In this document: positions 1 to 8,009 of the stretch, in pieces
How the letters are laid out: each line of letters starts with the position of its first letter
How positions within the stretch are numbered: the first letter of the stretch is position 1
Source: Microvirga sesbaniae
GTDB taxonomy: Bacteria > Pseudomonadota > Alphaproteobacteria > Rhizobiales > Beijerinckiaceae
Reading direction: 5' to 3'
Length of the DNA stretch: 44,070 nucleotides
Assembly: GCF_025460805.1 (NCBI RefSeq)
Contig: NZ_JAMXFJ010000031.1
Location: 1-44,070 of the forward strand
The notes under the pieces: model-generated
Databases searched by the model: none
Told to the model about the DNA's origin: nothing
The model's input: only the letters and a program-made list of their open reading frames with translations
Made by a program: the position numbers and the translations under genes

Positions 1-136
1 AGGGGTCGGTCACGGGAATGGTCCGGCCGTCCGGAGCGTCCACCCACTCGCCCGCCACATAGGCCCGGCTCACCAGCAGCGACGGGTCCTTCAGATCAAC
101 AACGCGACGGTCGACAGGTTTCGCATGAGCGGTCAT
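1..136 (-). CDS. Aldehyde dehydrogenase, N-terminal part (probable sulfolactaldehyde dehydrogenase)
   Basis: Only the first 45 codons are inside the window; the gene runs off the left edge. The N-terminus contains DLKDPSLLVSRAYVAGEWVD, the typical opening of GabD-type succinate-semialdehyde dehydrogenases (LKDP-LL, then a G-W-D strand). The ATG at 136 overlaps the stop of the preceding TauE gene as ATGA, so the two are translationally coupled. In sulfo-Entner-Doudoroff clusters a GabD-like enzyme oxidises 3-sulfolactaldehyde to sulfolactate with NAD(P)+. That role is inferred here from the operon; the catalytic Cys and Glu lie outside the window. A plain succinate-semialdehyde dehydrogenase is the alternative. 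Confidence 0.8.
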   Translation of the reverse strand, partial: MTAHAKPVDRRVVDLKDPSLLVSRAYVAGEWVDAPDGRTIPVTDP

Positions 137-903
137 TTCGAGGCTCCCAGAAGATGAGTGACGGCAGGCGCTCCGAGCGACACGCCTGAGAGGAAAAGCA
201 GAATGAACACGATACGCCGCATCGTGCCCGGAGAGACGGGCGGCGGCCAGCGGCGCGCCGCGTAGGTCGCCCCCATGACGCCCGGAATGGCGAGAAGCCC
301 CGTGAGCGTGGAGCCGGACGGCAGATTGCCCGACAGCACCACGAGGCCGATCCGGAACACGGCATTGAGCGCGAAGACCGTGACGAGCGTTTCCCGCACC
401 GTGGCGAGCGGCATGGGCTGGCTGTAGAAATGATAGACGAGCGGCGGGCCGGCCGTCGAGAACATCCCGCCCATCAATCCGGCGATGCCGCCGAAGAAGG
501 CGAACGAGCCGTCACGGGACGGCTTCGCCAGCGGCTCGGGCTTTCGCGCCAGCTGCAGGCTGGACACGATGATCACGAGCCCCAGGATCAGGCGCAGGAC
601 ATCCGCCTGCGTTCCGGCGAGCCATTCCAGCAGCCAGTACCCGACGAAGAGCAGGGGAATGCTGGCCGCCATGACGAGGCCGAATTTCCGCCATGCCACA
701 TCGCGCCACCCTTTCAGCAGCATCTGCGTGGCGTTCACGAGCGTCAGCACGCTCACGATCATGGCGGCGTCGGGCAGCGACAGCAGCCCCGTCAGGCCCA
801 CCCCGCCCATGGTGATGAGCCCGAAGGCGAAGCCCGTCAGGGTCTGCGCGTAGGCGGCGGCGCCCGTCAGCACGAGAAAGCCGATGAGCTCCGCAACCGA
901 CAT
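133..903 (-). CDS. TauE/SafE-family membrane exporter (probable sulfolactate exporter)
   Basis: A 256-residue, very hydrophobic protein with about seven or eight predicted membrane segments. It has the TauE/SafE pattern of two related halves, each opening with a glycine-rich hydrophobic segment (LTGFAFGLITMGGVGLTGLL near residue 21 and FFGGIAGLMGGMFSTAGPPL near 136). The family exports small sulfonates and sulfite or moves other organic anions. It starts 3 bases after the sulfoquinovosidase stop and overlaps the next gene by four bases, so it is an internal operon member. In sulfo-ED bacteria the end product sulfolactate must leave the cell and TauE-like proteins are the proposed route; the substrate here is inferred from context only. 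Confidence 0.85.
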   Translation of the reverse strand: MSVAELIGFLVLTGAAAYAQTLTGFAFGLITMGGVGLTGLLSLPDAAMIVSVLTLVNATQMLLKGWRDVAWRKFGLVMAASIPLLFVGYWLLEWLAGTQADVLRLILGLVIIVSSLQLARKPEPLAKPSRDGSFAFFGGIAGLMGGMFSTAGPPLVYHFYSQPMPLATVRETLVTVFALNAVFRIGLVVLSGNLPSGSTLTGLLAIPGVMGATYAARRWPPPVSPGTMRRIVFILLFLSGVSLGAPAVTHLLGASK

Positions 904-906
904 GGC

Positions 907-2910
907 TCAGAGATCCCTCAAGCCCGCGAACAACCCCGAGAACGCCGAGCCGGCCCGGGAGAACACGGGCGGCTCGCCGAAGGGCGCCGCCACATTGGCC
1001 TCCTGCCCGCCCATGAAGGTTTTGCCGGACCATGCATGGACCCACGCGGCGCCCTCCGGAAGATAGGTGCTCCATTCCGTCTTCCCGGCCCGCCAGACGG
1101 GCGCGACGAGCAGGTCGGGTCCGTAGAGATAGGCGTCCTGGATCGCGTAGGTGCGGGCATCGTCCTCGAAATGGAGGAACAGCGGACGCTGCGCCGGCAG
1201 TCCCCGGGTCGAGGCTTCGGCCACCAGGGATCTGAGATAGGGCACGAGGTGCACGTAGACCCTGGTCATCCGGGCGAAATGCGCGAGGACGTCCGGATCC
1301 TGGTCGATCTGCAGGTTGTCGCGCGGGCGGTTGCCCTCATGGGTGCGCATCACGGGCGTGAACGCCGCCATCTCGGCCCAGCGCATGACGAGTTCCGCCG
1401 TGCGCACATTGCCGAAGAGGCTCGTATAGCCGCCGATGTCGGAATGGTGATAGGCGTTGCCGAGCAGGCCCGACGACAGCGCGCCCGACATCACCGTCAC
1501 GAGCCCGTCGTGGCGGGTGAAGTCGACCGACTGGTCTCCGCCCCACAGCAGCGGGCAATGCTTCTGCACCCCGGTGAAGCCGGCGCGCATGAAGAACAGG
1601 GCCTCGCCGGTCCTGCCGCGGCTCGCCACCGCGCGCGCGTTCACCTCGGCCCAGAGCGTCGGCCAGGCGTTGTGCATCAGCGTCGCGTCGACCCCGTTGG
1701 CGAGCGTCACGTCGATCGGCAGATACTCGCCGAAATCGGCCATCCAGCCCGACAGGCCGAAATCGAGCATGTTCTGCCCGATCACCCGCTCGGCGAACCA
1801 GGCGGCCGCCTCCGGGTTGGTGAAATCGACGACGCCGCAATCGAACTCGCCGAAATCGACCAGCGCGGTCCGTCCGCTCGCGTCCTTGGCGAAGTAGCCC
1901 GCCGCATCCGCTTCGGGGAAGAGCGACCCGTCGACGGCGAGATAGGGATTCACGTATCCGAGGAATCGGACGCCCCGATCCTCCAGCTCGGCGATGCGCT
2001 GGCGCAGGCCCGGGTAGCGATCGTCGTCGGCCTTCCAGTCCCAGAACAGGCGGGCGCCGAACGACGTGTGGCGGAGCCCCACCCAATCCTCGCACCAGAG
2101 CCCGGACACCTTCGTGCCGGCCGCCATGATGGTGTCCAGCCGCTCGAACGAGTTCGCCCCATCCTTGAGCCCGATGATCGCCCCGCCATAGACCCATTCG
2201 GGCAGCGGCGGCTGGCGCCCGAAGCGCTCGGCCATGGCCTCGACGAGAGCGGCGAACGTCGGACGCGCCGTGAGCTCGATCCGTTCGGGAACGGCCCAGA
2301 TCTCGATCTCGTGGAAGTCGCCGCGGCGGAAATCGAAGGCCGAATAGGCCGTCGTCTCCACGTGCAGCGCGTAACGCCGGGACGAGAGGAAGGTCGGCTG
2401 CGGATAATTGGTGTTCCAGTAGTCGCCGCCCGATCGGCCGGTCACGTCCGCCTTGAAGGTGATCTCGGTCGTCTTGTCGCGCCCGACGCCGGGCTCCGAG
2501 GTCCAGAGAGGAAAGCGGCGCCCGCGCATGTCGAAATACGACATCTGCTCCCCGCCACCCCAGACGTGCTCGCCCGGCTCGGCCTGAACGCGCAGCCAGA
2601 TCCGGTTGAGGGCGGCATCCTCGGCGCGGAACGCGATGGCGCCGGTCCGGTCGTCTCCTGACAGCTCGAGGGTCACCCGGACCGGCTGCCCGGGAGCCGC
2701 CGAGAACGCGATGGCGGCCCCGGACACGACCGCATGGGCGAGCGGCGTCCGCTCGATCACGTAATCCTCGATGTCGAAGTTGCCGCGGTACATGTCCATG
2801 CGCGCGTCGCCCTGCCCGACGAACAGGCATGGCGCGTCGCCGCGGTGGCGCAGGATCGGCCTTCCGTCGAGAATGAGGTCGAAGCCGTCGGCGGTCGTGT
2901 GGATCTGCAT
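907..2910 (-). CDS. yihQ: GH31 sulfoquinovosidase (SQase, YihQ type)
   Basis: A 667-residue GH31 glycosidase that aligns along its length with E. coli YihQ as I remember it. The nucleophile is D392 in WMADFGEYLP and the acid/base is D459 in WGGDQSVDF. The sulfonate-binding signature is complete in the KERWY form: K249 (GLKDG), E274 (WCEDW), R287 and W290 (ARLFW), and Y495 (SDIGGY). E. coli carries QQRWY at these places. Ordinary alpha-glucosidases lack the set, so activity on sulfoquinovosyl glycerol or sulfolipid headgroups is well supported. The enzyme releases sulfoquinovose, which the SDR encoded just upstream would oxidise. No signal peptide is seen, so hydrolysis is cytoplasmic after import. 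It starts 10 bases after the SDR stop and lies 3 bases before the TauE gene. Confidence 0.94.
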   Translation of the reverse strand: MQIHTTADGFDLILDGRPILRHRGDAPCLFVGQGDARMDMYRGNFDIEDYVIERTPLAHAVVSGAAIAFSAAPGQPVRVTLELSGDDRTGAIAFRAEDAALNRIWLRVQAEPGEHVWGGGEQMSYFDMRGRRFPLWTSEPGVGRDKTTEITFKADVTGRSGGDYWNTNYPQPTFLSSRRYALHVETTAYSAFDFRRGDFHEIEIWAVPERIELTARPTFAALVEAMAERFGRQPPLPEWVYGGAIIGLKDGANSFERLDTIMAAGTKVSGLWCEDWVGLRHTSFGARLFWDWKADDDRYPGLRQRIAELEDRGVRFLGYVNPYLAVDGSLFPEADAAGYFAKDASGRTALVDFGEFDCGVVDFTNPEAAAWFAERVIGQNMLDFGLSGWMADFGEYLPIDVTLANGVDATLMHNAWPTLWAEVNARAVASRGRTGEALFFMRAGFTGVQKHCPLLWGGDQSVDFTRHDGLVTVMSGALSSGLLGNAYHHSDIGGYTSLFGNVRTAELVMRWAEMAAFTPVMRTHEGNRPRDNLQIDQDPDVLAHFARMTRVYVHLVPYLRSLVAEASTRGLPAQRPLFLHFEDDARTYAIQDAYLYGPDLLVAPVWRAGKTEWSTYLPEGAAWVHAWSGKTFMGGQEANVAAPFGEPPVFSRAGSAFSGLFAGLRDL

Positions 2911-2920
2911 GGGATGCTCT

Positions 2921-3685
2921 TCAGTTCTGGGTCAGGCCGGCATCGACGACGAAGTTCGCGCCCGTGCAGCCGCCGCTCTCGTCGGAGCCGAGGAACAGGG
3001 CCATCCTGGCCACGTGGCTGGCGTCGAGCCGGAACTTCAACGCCTGCAGGTCGAGGAACTGCTGGTTCAGGTCGGGCGTCAGCCAGAGCTGCTTCTGGCG
3101 CTCCGTCAGGATCGCCCCCGGCACGATGCAGTTGACGCGGATATTCGACGGACCCAGCTCGCGGGCCAGCGTGCGGGTCATGCCGTTGATCGCCGCCTTC
3201 GCGGTCGTGTAGCCGACCATGCCGGGACGTCCGCGCATCCACGAGATCGAGCCGAGCATCACGATGGAGCCCGCGCCCCGCGCCGCCATGCCTTTCGCCA
3301 CCGCCTGGGTGGCGAAGAACTGATGGTCGAGGTTCAGGGCGAGGGCTCGCCGCCAGTATTCCGGCTCCACCTCGGCCATGTCGTGCCGGTCGTCCTTGCC
3401 CGCATTGTTCACGAGAACGTCGACGCCGCCGCGTTCGTTCTCGATCCGGGCGAGCACCTCGCGGAGCGCCGGAATGTCGGTGACGTCGCAGGCATGGAAG
3501 CTGGCGCCCGTCGCGCTCGCCAGGGCGCGTCCCGGCTCCTCGGCGATATCGATGAACGACACCCGCGCGCCCTGGGCGGCGAAAGCCTTCACCATCTCCT
3601 CGCCGATCCCGGACGCCCCGCCCGTGATGACGACCGAGCGGTCCTGAAGGGAGCGATATTGGACGGTTGTGTAGTCGAATGCCAT
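2921..3685 (-). CDS. SDR oxidoreductase, probable sulfoquinovose 1-dehydrogenase
   Basis: A 254-residue classical short-chain dehydrogenase. It has the TGGASGIG dinucleotide loop (21-28), the NNAG motif (93-96) and the catalytic set S146, Y159 and K163. D46 at the end of the second strand favours NAD+ over NADP+. In the sulfo-ED pathway an SDR oxidises sulfoquinovose at C1 to 6-deoxy-6-sulfogluconolactone, and the adjacent SMP-30 lactonase gene fits this exactly. The gene lies between lactonase and SQase with gaps of 12 and 10 bases. Substrate assignment comes from the neighbourhood; by sequence alone it would be a generic glucose-dehydrogenase-like SDR. The ATG at 3685 has only a weak GAGG at a suitable distance. 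Confidence 0.9.
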   Translation of the reverse strand: MAFDYTTVQYRSLQDRSVVITGGASGIGEEMVKAFAAQGARVSFIDIAEEPGRALASATGASFHACDVTDIPALREVLARIENERGGVDVLVNNAGKDDRHDMAEVEPEYWRRALALNLDHQFFATQAVAKGMAARGAGSIVMLGSISWMRGRPGMVGYTTAKAAINGMTRTLARELGPSNIRVNCIVPGAILTERQKQLWLTPDLNQQFLDLQALKFRLDASHVARMALFLGSDESGGCTGANFVVDAGLTQN

Positions 3686-3697
3686 GGTGGCGCGGCC

Positions 3698-4579
3698 TCA
3701 AACGGAAGGATCGAAACGGTTTTCAGGCAGTCCCGGCACGTCGACCGGCATGGAGAACAGGCTTCCCGATTGCGGAAAGGCCTCGAGCTCGGCCTCGGAT
3801 CGACCATGGCGCGCGGAGGTCACGTAGAGCGTCCTCAAGCCGGCGCCGCCGAAGCAGACCATCGTGGGGCACCGGGCCGGGACGGGATGCTCCGCCAGCA
3901 ATCGCCCGTCGGGCGCATAGCGCCGGATGCGTCCACCCTCGAAGAGAGCGGTCCAGTAGCAGCCTTGCGCATCCACCGCGGCGCCATCGGGCCGTCCGCG
4001 GTCCGTCTCGGACGGCTGGAGGCGCGCGAACAGGGTCTTGTCCGTGGCCTCGCCGGTCGCGGGATCATAGGCATAGCGCCAGATCGTGAAGGTCGGCGTG
4101 TCGGAATGGTAGAGCGTGCGCCCGTCCGGTGAGAAGGCGACGCCGTTCGACGTGAGGAGGCCGCCGGCGAGCTCCGCGAGCCCTCGCCGGTCGTAGCGGT
4201 AGAGATGCGCCCTGCCGCCGTCCTTCGGCTCGTCGATGGTCCCGGCCAGGAAGCGCCCGGCCGGATCGACGCGGCCATCGTTGAAGCGGCTGGCGCGCTG
4301 GTCCTCCGGATTGTCCGCCAGCCTCGTCTCGCGGCGCCCCTCGGGATCCAGAAGCCAGAGGCCGGAGCGGAAGCCCGCGATGAAGCCGCCGCCCTTCCGC
4401 AACCCGATGCAGCCGATCTCCTCCGGCATCGTCATGACGGCGTGCGCGCCGGACGCGGGGTGGAACCGATGAAGCGCCCTGCCCGTGATGTCGACGAAAA
4501 ACAGCGCCTGCCCGTCGACGTCCCAGACCGGGCACTCGCCCAGTTGCGCGCGAACATCGAGAGCGACGGTCAGCGGCAT
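3698..4579 (-). CDS. SMP-30/gluconolactonase family protein, probable sulfogluconolactonase
   Basis: A 293-residue six-bladed beta-propeller lactonase of the SMP-30/regucalcin family. The metal ligands are visible: E15 in LGECPVWD, N145 in LTSNGVAFSPDG and D198 in RPDGAAVD; R98 and N100 in SRFNDGR match the family's substrate pocket. It would hydrolyse 6-deoxy-6-sulfogluconolactone to 6-deoxy-6-sulfogluconate, following the SDR step. An in-frame ATG exists 24 codons further upstream inside the aldolase gene, but MPLTVALDVRAQLGECPVWD is the normal family N-terminus, so the start is placed at 4579, 11 bases after the aldolase stop. The substrate is inferred from the operon. Confidence 0.9.
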   Translation of the reverse strand: MPLTVALDVRAQLGECPVWDVDGQALFFVDITGRALHRFHPASGAHAVMTMPEEIGCIGLRKGGGFIAGFRSGLWLLDPEGRRETRLADNPEDQRASRFNDGRVDPAGRFLAGTIDEPKDGGRAHLYRYDRRGLAELAGGLLTSNGVAFSPDGRTLYHSDTPTFTIWRYAYDPATGEATDKTLFARLQPSETDRGRPDGAAVDAQGCYWTALFEGGRIRRYAPDGRLLAEHPVPARCPTMVCFGGAGLRTLYVTSARHGRSEAELEAFPQSGSLFSMPVDVPGLPENRFDPSV

Positions 4580-4590
4580 CGCACGCAACC

Positions 4591-5397
4591 TCAATAGGCC
4601 GCGGCCGGAGCGTTCGACGCCACCGGCTGATCGCGAAGGGCGCCGAGCCATTCCGAGGCGCGGCTCGTCATCATGGCGATGTCGGACGCCACCGCCACGT
4701 AGCCGTAGCCATAGGCGATGAAGCGGCGCACCATGTCCGGGTTGGGGCCCACGATGCCGACCGGCTTGCCCGCCTCACGGGCCATCCTGGCCGCCTTCTC
4801 GATCAGCGCCTGGACGTCCGGATGCGCGATATTGCCGATATGCCCCATGGCGGCCGCGAGATCGCCCGGCCCGACGAACAATGCGTCGATGCCGGGAACG
4901 GCCGCGATCTCGGGCAGCCGCTCGATCGCCTCGGGGGTCTCGAGCTGGACGATCACGGCCACCTGGTCGTTGGCGCGCTTGAGATAATCCGCCGCGCGGC
5001 CGAACCGTGAACCGCGATGAACCGCCGCCACGCCGCGAATTCCTTCCGGCGGATACTTGGCGAACGAGACCGCCTGCCGGGCCTCCTCGGCGGTCTGGAC
5101 GAACGGCACCATGATCGTCTGGGCGCCGGCGTCGAGGACGCGCTTGACGAGCACCTGGTCGTTCCAGGCCAGGCGCACGACCGCATCGGCCGGCGTGCAG
5201 CCGATGGCGCGCAGGATATGGGCCAGGTCGGCCACTTCGATCGGCACGTGCTCCATGTCGACGACCAGGAAGTCGAAGCCGCTGTAGCCCATCGCCTCGG
5301 CGGTGGCGGGCGCGGCCGCCATGAGCCAGGTGCCGAGCGGCGGGCGCGGCCCCTCGCCCTTGAGCCAGCCCTTGAAGCGGTTCTCGATGTCGATCAT
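4591..5397 (-). CDS. HpcH/HpaI-family aldolase, probable 2-keto-3,6-dideoxy-6-sulfogluconate aldolase
   Basis: A 268-residue class II, metal-dependent aldolase of the HpcH/HpaI family. Catalytic H50 lies in VVDMEH, R75 in VVRLAWND, and the metal ligands E153 (QLETPEA) and D179 (VGPGDLAAAMG) are present. In the sulfo-ED route this family cleaves KDSG to pyruvate and 3-sulfolactaldehyde. It sits between the dehydratase (9-base gap) and the lactonase (11-base gap), the order expected for a pathway that passes dehydration product to aldolase. Related enzymes cleave 2-keto-3-deoxy-glucarate or 4-hydroxy-2-oxoheptanedioate; the SQase and exporter in the same operon are the reason for preferring the sulfonated substrate. 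Confidence 0.9.
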   Translation of the reverse strand: MIDIENRFKGWLKGEGPRPPLGTWLMAAAPATAEAMGYSGFDFLVVDMEHVPIEVADLAHILRAIGCTPADAVVRLAWNDQVLVKRVLDAGAQTIMVPFVQTAEEARQAVSFAKYPPEGIRGVAAVHRGSRFGRAADYLKRANDQVAVIVQLETPEAIERLPEIAAVPGIDALFVGPGDLAAAMGHIGNIAHPDVQALIEKAARMAREAGKPVGIVGPNPDMVRRFIAYGYGYVAVASDIAMMTSRASEWLGALRDQPVASNAPAAAY

Positions 5398-5406
5398 GAC
5401 GTGCCC

Positions 5407-7149
5407 CTAGAAGATGGACGGCTCGGCCACCGGGCCGGGCGCGCTGAGGAAATCGAAGTCGCAGCCCTGGTCGGCCTGCGAGACATGGCGCTGATAGAGC
5501 GCCGCGAACGAGCGGCCATAGACATGCGCGGTGGGCTTCCACGCGGCGCGGCGGCGCTCCAGCTCCGCCTCCTCGACCTTCATGTCGAGGCGCCCGGCCT
5601 CCACGTCGAGCGCCACGAGATCGCCGGTCCGGAGAAGCCCCAGGGGGCCGCCCACGGCCGCCTCCGGGGCCACGTGCAGGATGCAGGTGCCGTAATGGGT
5701 GCCGCTCATCCGCCCGTCGCAGATGCGCACCATGTCGCGCACGCCCTGCTTGAGGAGCTTCTTCGGGATCGGCAGGTTGCCCCATTCCGGCATGCCCGGC
5801 GCTCCGACCGGGCCGGCGTTGCGCAGCACGAGAACCGTGTCCTCCGTGATGTCGAGATCGGGATCGTCGATCATCCGGTTCATCTCGGCCGGGCTGTCGA
5901 ACACGAGGGCCGGCCCGACATGCTTGAGGAATTTCGGGTTCGCCGCGGAGGATTTCATGACGGCGCCGTTCGGGGCGAGGTTGCCCCGCAGCAGCGCCAG
6001 CGTCTTGCCGCGCGAGAGCGGCACGATCGGATCGTCTTCCCCGCGGATGACATCGTCGTTCCAGCACTCGGCTCCGGCGATGTTCTCGCCGAGCGTCCTG
6101 CCGTTCACCGTCATGGCGTCCCGGTCGAGGTGCCCCTCGAGCTTCTTGAGCAGCGCGAGCAGGCCGCCGGCGAAATAGAAGTCCTCCATCAGGTACTCGC
6201 CGGACGGGAAGAGATTGGCGCAGACCGGCACCTTTGCGGCCATGTCGGCCATGTCGTCGAGGGTCAGATCGACGCCGGCGCGGCGCGCCATGGCGATCAG
6301 GTGCACGGCGGCGTTGGTCGAGCCGCCGAGGGCCATGTAGGTGACGAGACCGTTGCGGAAGCCCCTCGCATCGAGGAAGCGGGAGGGCTTCCAATCCTGC
6401 CAGATCATCTCGACGATGCGCTCGCCGCACAGGGAGGCCATGCGCGGATGACCGCTGTCGGCGGCCGGGATCGAGGAGGCCCCGGGGAGCGTCAGGCCCA
6501 TGGCGTCCACGATGGACGTCATGGTGGAGGCCGTTCCCATGGTGTTGCAGGTGCCGATGGAACGGGTCATGCGGCTTTCGAGGTCGACCCAGTCTCCTTG
6601 CGTGATGTTGCCGGCCCGCAGCTCGTCCCAGTACTTCTTGGTGTGGGTCCCGGCTCCGGTCTTCTGGCCGCGCCACTGCCCGTTCGACATTGGACCGGCC
6701 GGGCAGTAGATCACCGGGATGTCCATGCTGATCGCCCCCATGAGGAGCCCGGGCGTGGACTTGTCGCAGCCGCCCAGCAGCACGGCCCCGTCGATCGGGT
6801 GCGAGCGCAGGAGCTCCTCCACCTCCATGGCCAGGAAGTTGCGATAGAGCATGGTGGTGGGCTTCACCATGACCTCGCCGACGGAAAGGGCCGGCAGCTC
6901 GACCGGATAGCCGCCCGCCTGCCAGACGCCGCGCTTCACGGCCTCCGCCCGGTCGCGCAGATGCGAATGGCAGGGGCTCAGGTCGCTCCAGGTGTTGACG
7001 ATGGCTACCACGGGCTTGCCGAGGAATTCCTCCCGGCGCAGGCCCATCTGCTGGGTGCGCTGGCGGTGCGCGAAGCCGCGCATGTCGTCGGAGGCGAACC
7101 AGCGCTGGCTCCGCAGCTCCCCGATGGGTCGGCGTGTCATGGCCATCAT
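5407..7149 (-). CDS. IlvD/EDD-family dehydratase, probable 6-deoxy-6-sulfogluconate dehydratase
   Basis: A 580-residue dehydratase of the IlvD/EDD family. Three cluster cysteines are evident: C60 in SPCHSHLRD, C128 in GGCDKSTPG and C201 in GTCNTMGTAST. Their spacing is that of the sugar-acid dehydratase branch that carries a [2Fe-2S] cluster, rather than of 6-phosphogluconate dehydratase. The expected reaction is loss of water from sulfogluconate to give KDSG. The gene begins 3 bases after the second permease gene stops, with ATG codons at 7149, 7146 and 7140; the exact start is open. A dehydratase for arabinonate, xylonate or gluconate would look similar, so the sulfonate substrate rests on the operon. 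Confidence 0.9.
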   Translation of the reverse strand: MMAMTRRPIGELRSQRWFASDDMRGFAHRQRTQQMGLRREEFLGKPVVAIVNTWSDLSPCHSHLRDRAEAVKRGVWQAGGYPVELPALSVGEVMVKPTTMLYRNFLAMEVEELLRSHPIDGAVLLGGCDKSTPGLLMGAISMDIPVIYCPAGPMSNGQWRGQKTGAGTHTKKYWDELRAGNITQGDWVDLESRMTRSIGTCNTMGTASTMTSIVDAMGLTLPGASSIPAADSGHPRMASLCGERIVEMIWQDWKPSRFLDARGFRNGLVTYMALGGSTNAAVHLIAMARRAGVDLTLDDMADMAAKVPVCANLFPSGEYLMEDFYFAGGLLALLKKLEGHLDRDAMTVNGRTLGENIAGAECWNDDVIRGEDDPIVPLSRGKTLALLRGNLAPNGAVMKSSAANPKFLKHVGPALVFDSPAEMNRMIDDPDLDITEDTVLVLRNAGPVGAPGMPEWGNLPIPKKLLKQGVRDMVRICDGRMSGTHYGTCILHVAPEAAVGGPLGLLRTGDLVALDVEAGRLDMKVEEAELERRRAAWKPTAHVYGRSFAALYQRHVSQADQGCDFDFLSAPGPVAEPSIF

Positions 7150-7152
7150 CCT

Positions 7153-8004
7153 TTATCCCTTGATGCCGCCGGAGGTCAGCCCGGACACGACACGCTCCTG
7201 GAAGATCACGATCAGGACCGCCACCGGCACGATGCCCACCACGAGCGCGGCCGAAATCACCGGCCAGGGGAACGCGAACTCGCCCTGATAGAGGGTGATG
7301 CCGACCGGAAGCGTGCGCAGCATCGGGTTGGAGTTGAAGGAGAGCGCGAGCAGGAACTCGTCCCAGGAATTCACGAAGGCCAGGATGCCCGCCGTGAACA
7401 CGCCCGGCGCGGCGAGCGGCACCACGACCTTGAACAGGGCGCCCAGGCGCGTGCAGCCGTCGATCATGGCCGAGTTCTCGAGATCGCGCGGGATGCCTTC
7501 GAAGAACGAAACCAGGATCAGCGTGCAGACCGGCAGGCTCAGCACCGTGTAGGGCAGGATCAGGGCGATCCAGGTGTTGAGGAGGTTGAGCGCCCGCATG
7601 ATCTCGAACAGCGGGACCAGCAGCGTCACCAGCGGGAAGGTCGAGACCGCGATGATGGCCGAGAGGATCAGGTCCCGGCCGCGGATGTGAAGCCGGGCCA
7701 GGGCGTAGGCGGCGAGCACCGACACGAAGAGCGTCAGGGCCGTCGAGAGAAGCGCCACCATGAAGCTGTTGAAGAGGAACAGGAGCAGCGGCTGATCCGT
7801 GAAGGCGCGCAGGTAATTGGCGATCGTCGGGGCATGAGGCAGCCACGTGATCGGCTTGAGGGTCAGCTCGGTCTCGGTCTTGAGCGACGTGAACAGGATC
7901 CACAGGGCCGGAAACATCCCGTTCATCACCAGGACGAACCCGATCAGGATGCGCAGCGGCTTGCCGGAAAAGAGCGAGCGGTTGGCAGGCGTATCATGGC
8001 TCAT
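7153..8004 (-). CDS. Sugar ABC transporter permease, MalG type
   Basis: A 283-residue inner-membrane permease of the carbohydrate uptake family CUT1, with about six membrane segments. The cytoplasmic coupling (EAA) loop is recognisable but degenerate, ENSAMIDGCTRLGALFKVV near residue 180, where MalG-type proteins usually have EAA-x-x-DGA. The start at 8004 (MSHDTPANRSLFSG) lies 5 bases after the other permease gene's stop. It should pair with that permease, the UgpC-type ATPase and the binding protein to import sulfoquinovose or its glycosides. The substrate is inferred from the catabolic genes that follow. Confidence 0.92.
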   Translation of the reverse strand: MSHDTPANRSLFSGKPLRILIGFVLVMNGMFPALWILFTSLKTETELTLKPITWLPHAPTIANYLRAFTDQPLLLFLFNSFMVALLSTALTLFVSVLAAYALARLHIRGRDLILSAIIAVSTFPLVTLLVPLFEIMRALNLLNTWIALILPYTVLSLPVCTLILVSFFEGIPRDLENSAMIDGCTRLGALFKVVVPLAAPGVFTAGILAFVNSWDEFLLALSFNSNPMLRTLPVGITLYQGEFAFPWPVISAALVVGIVPVAVLIVIFQERVVSGLTSGGIKG

Positions 8005-8009
8005 GGCTG

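Noticed and set aside
430..2661. A 743-codon plus-strand open frame opposite the TauE and SQase genes
   Set aside because: It is rich in Arg, Gly, His and Glu with no domain, as expected from the complement of a GC-rich gene. The minus-strand genes show clear family motifs.
907..7149. Reading the left operon as ordinary gluconate or galacturonate catabolism
   Set aside because: Single enzymes could serve that role, but the KERWY residues of the GH31 enzyme and the TauE exporter fit sulfoquinovose much better.
4775..7903. A 1042-codon minus-strand frame across aldolase, dehydratase and permease, plus a plus-strand frame of 1007 codons at 5017-8040
   Set aside because: Both are out of frame with three well-recognised genes and have the skewed composition of shadow frames.
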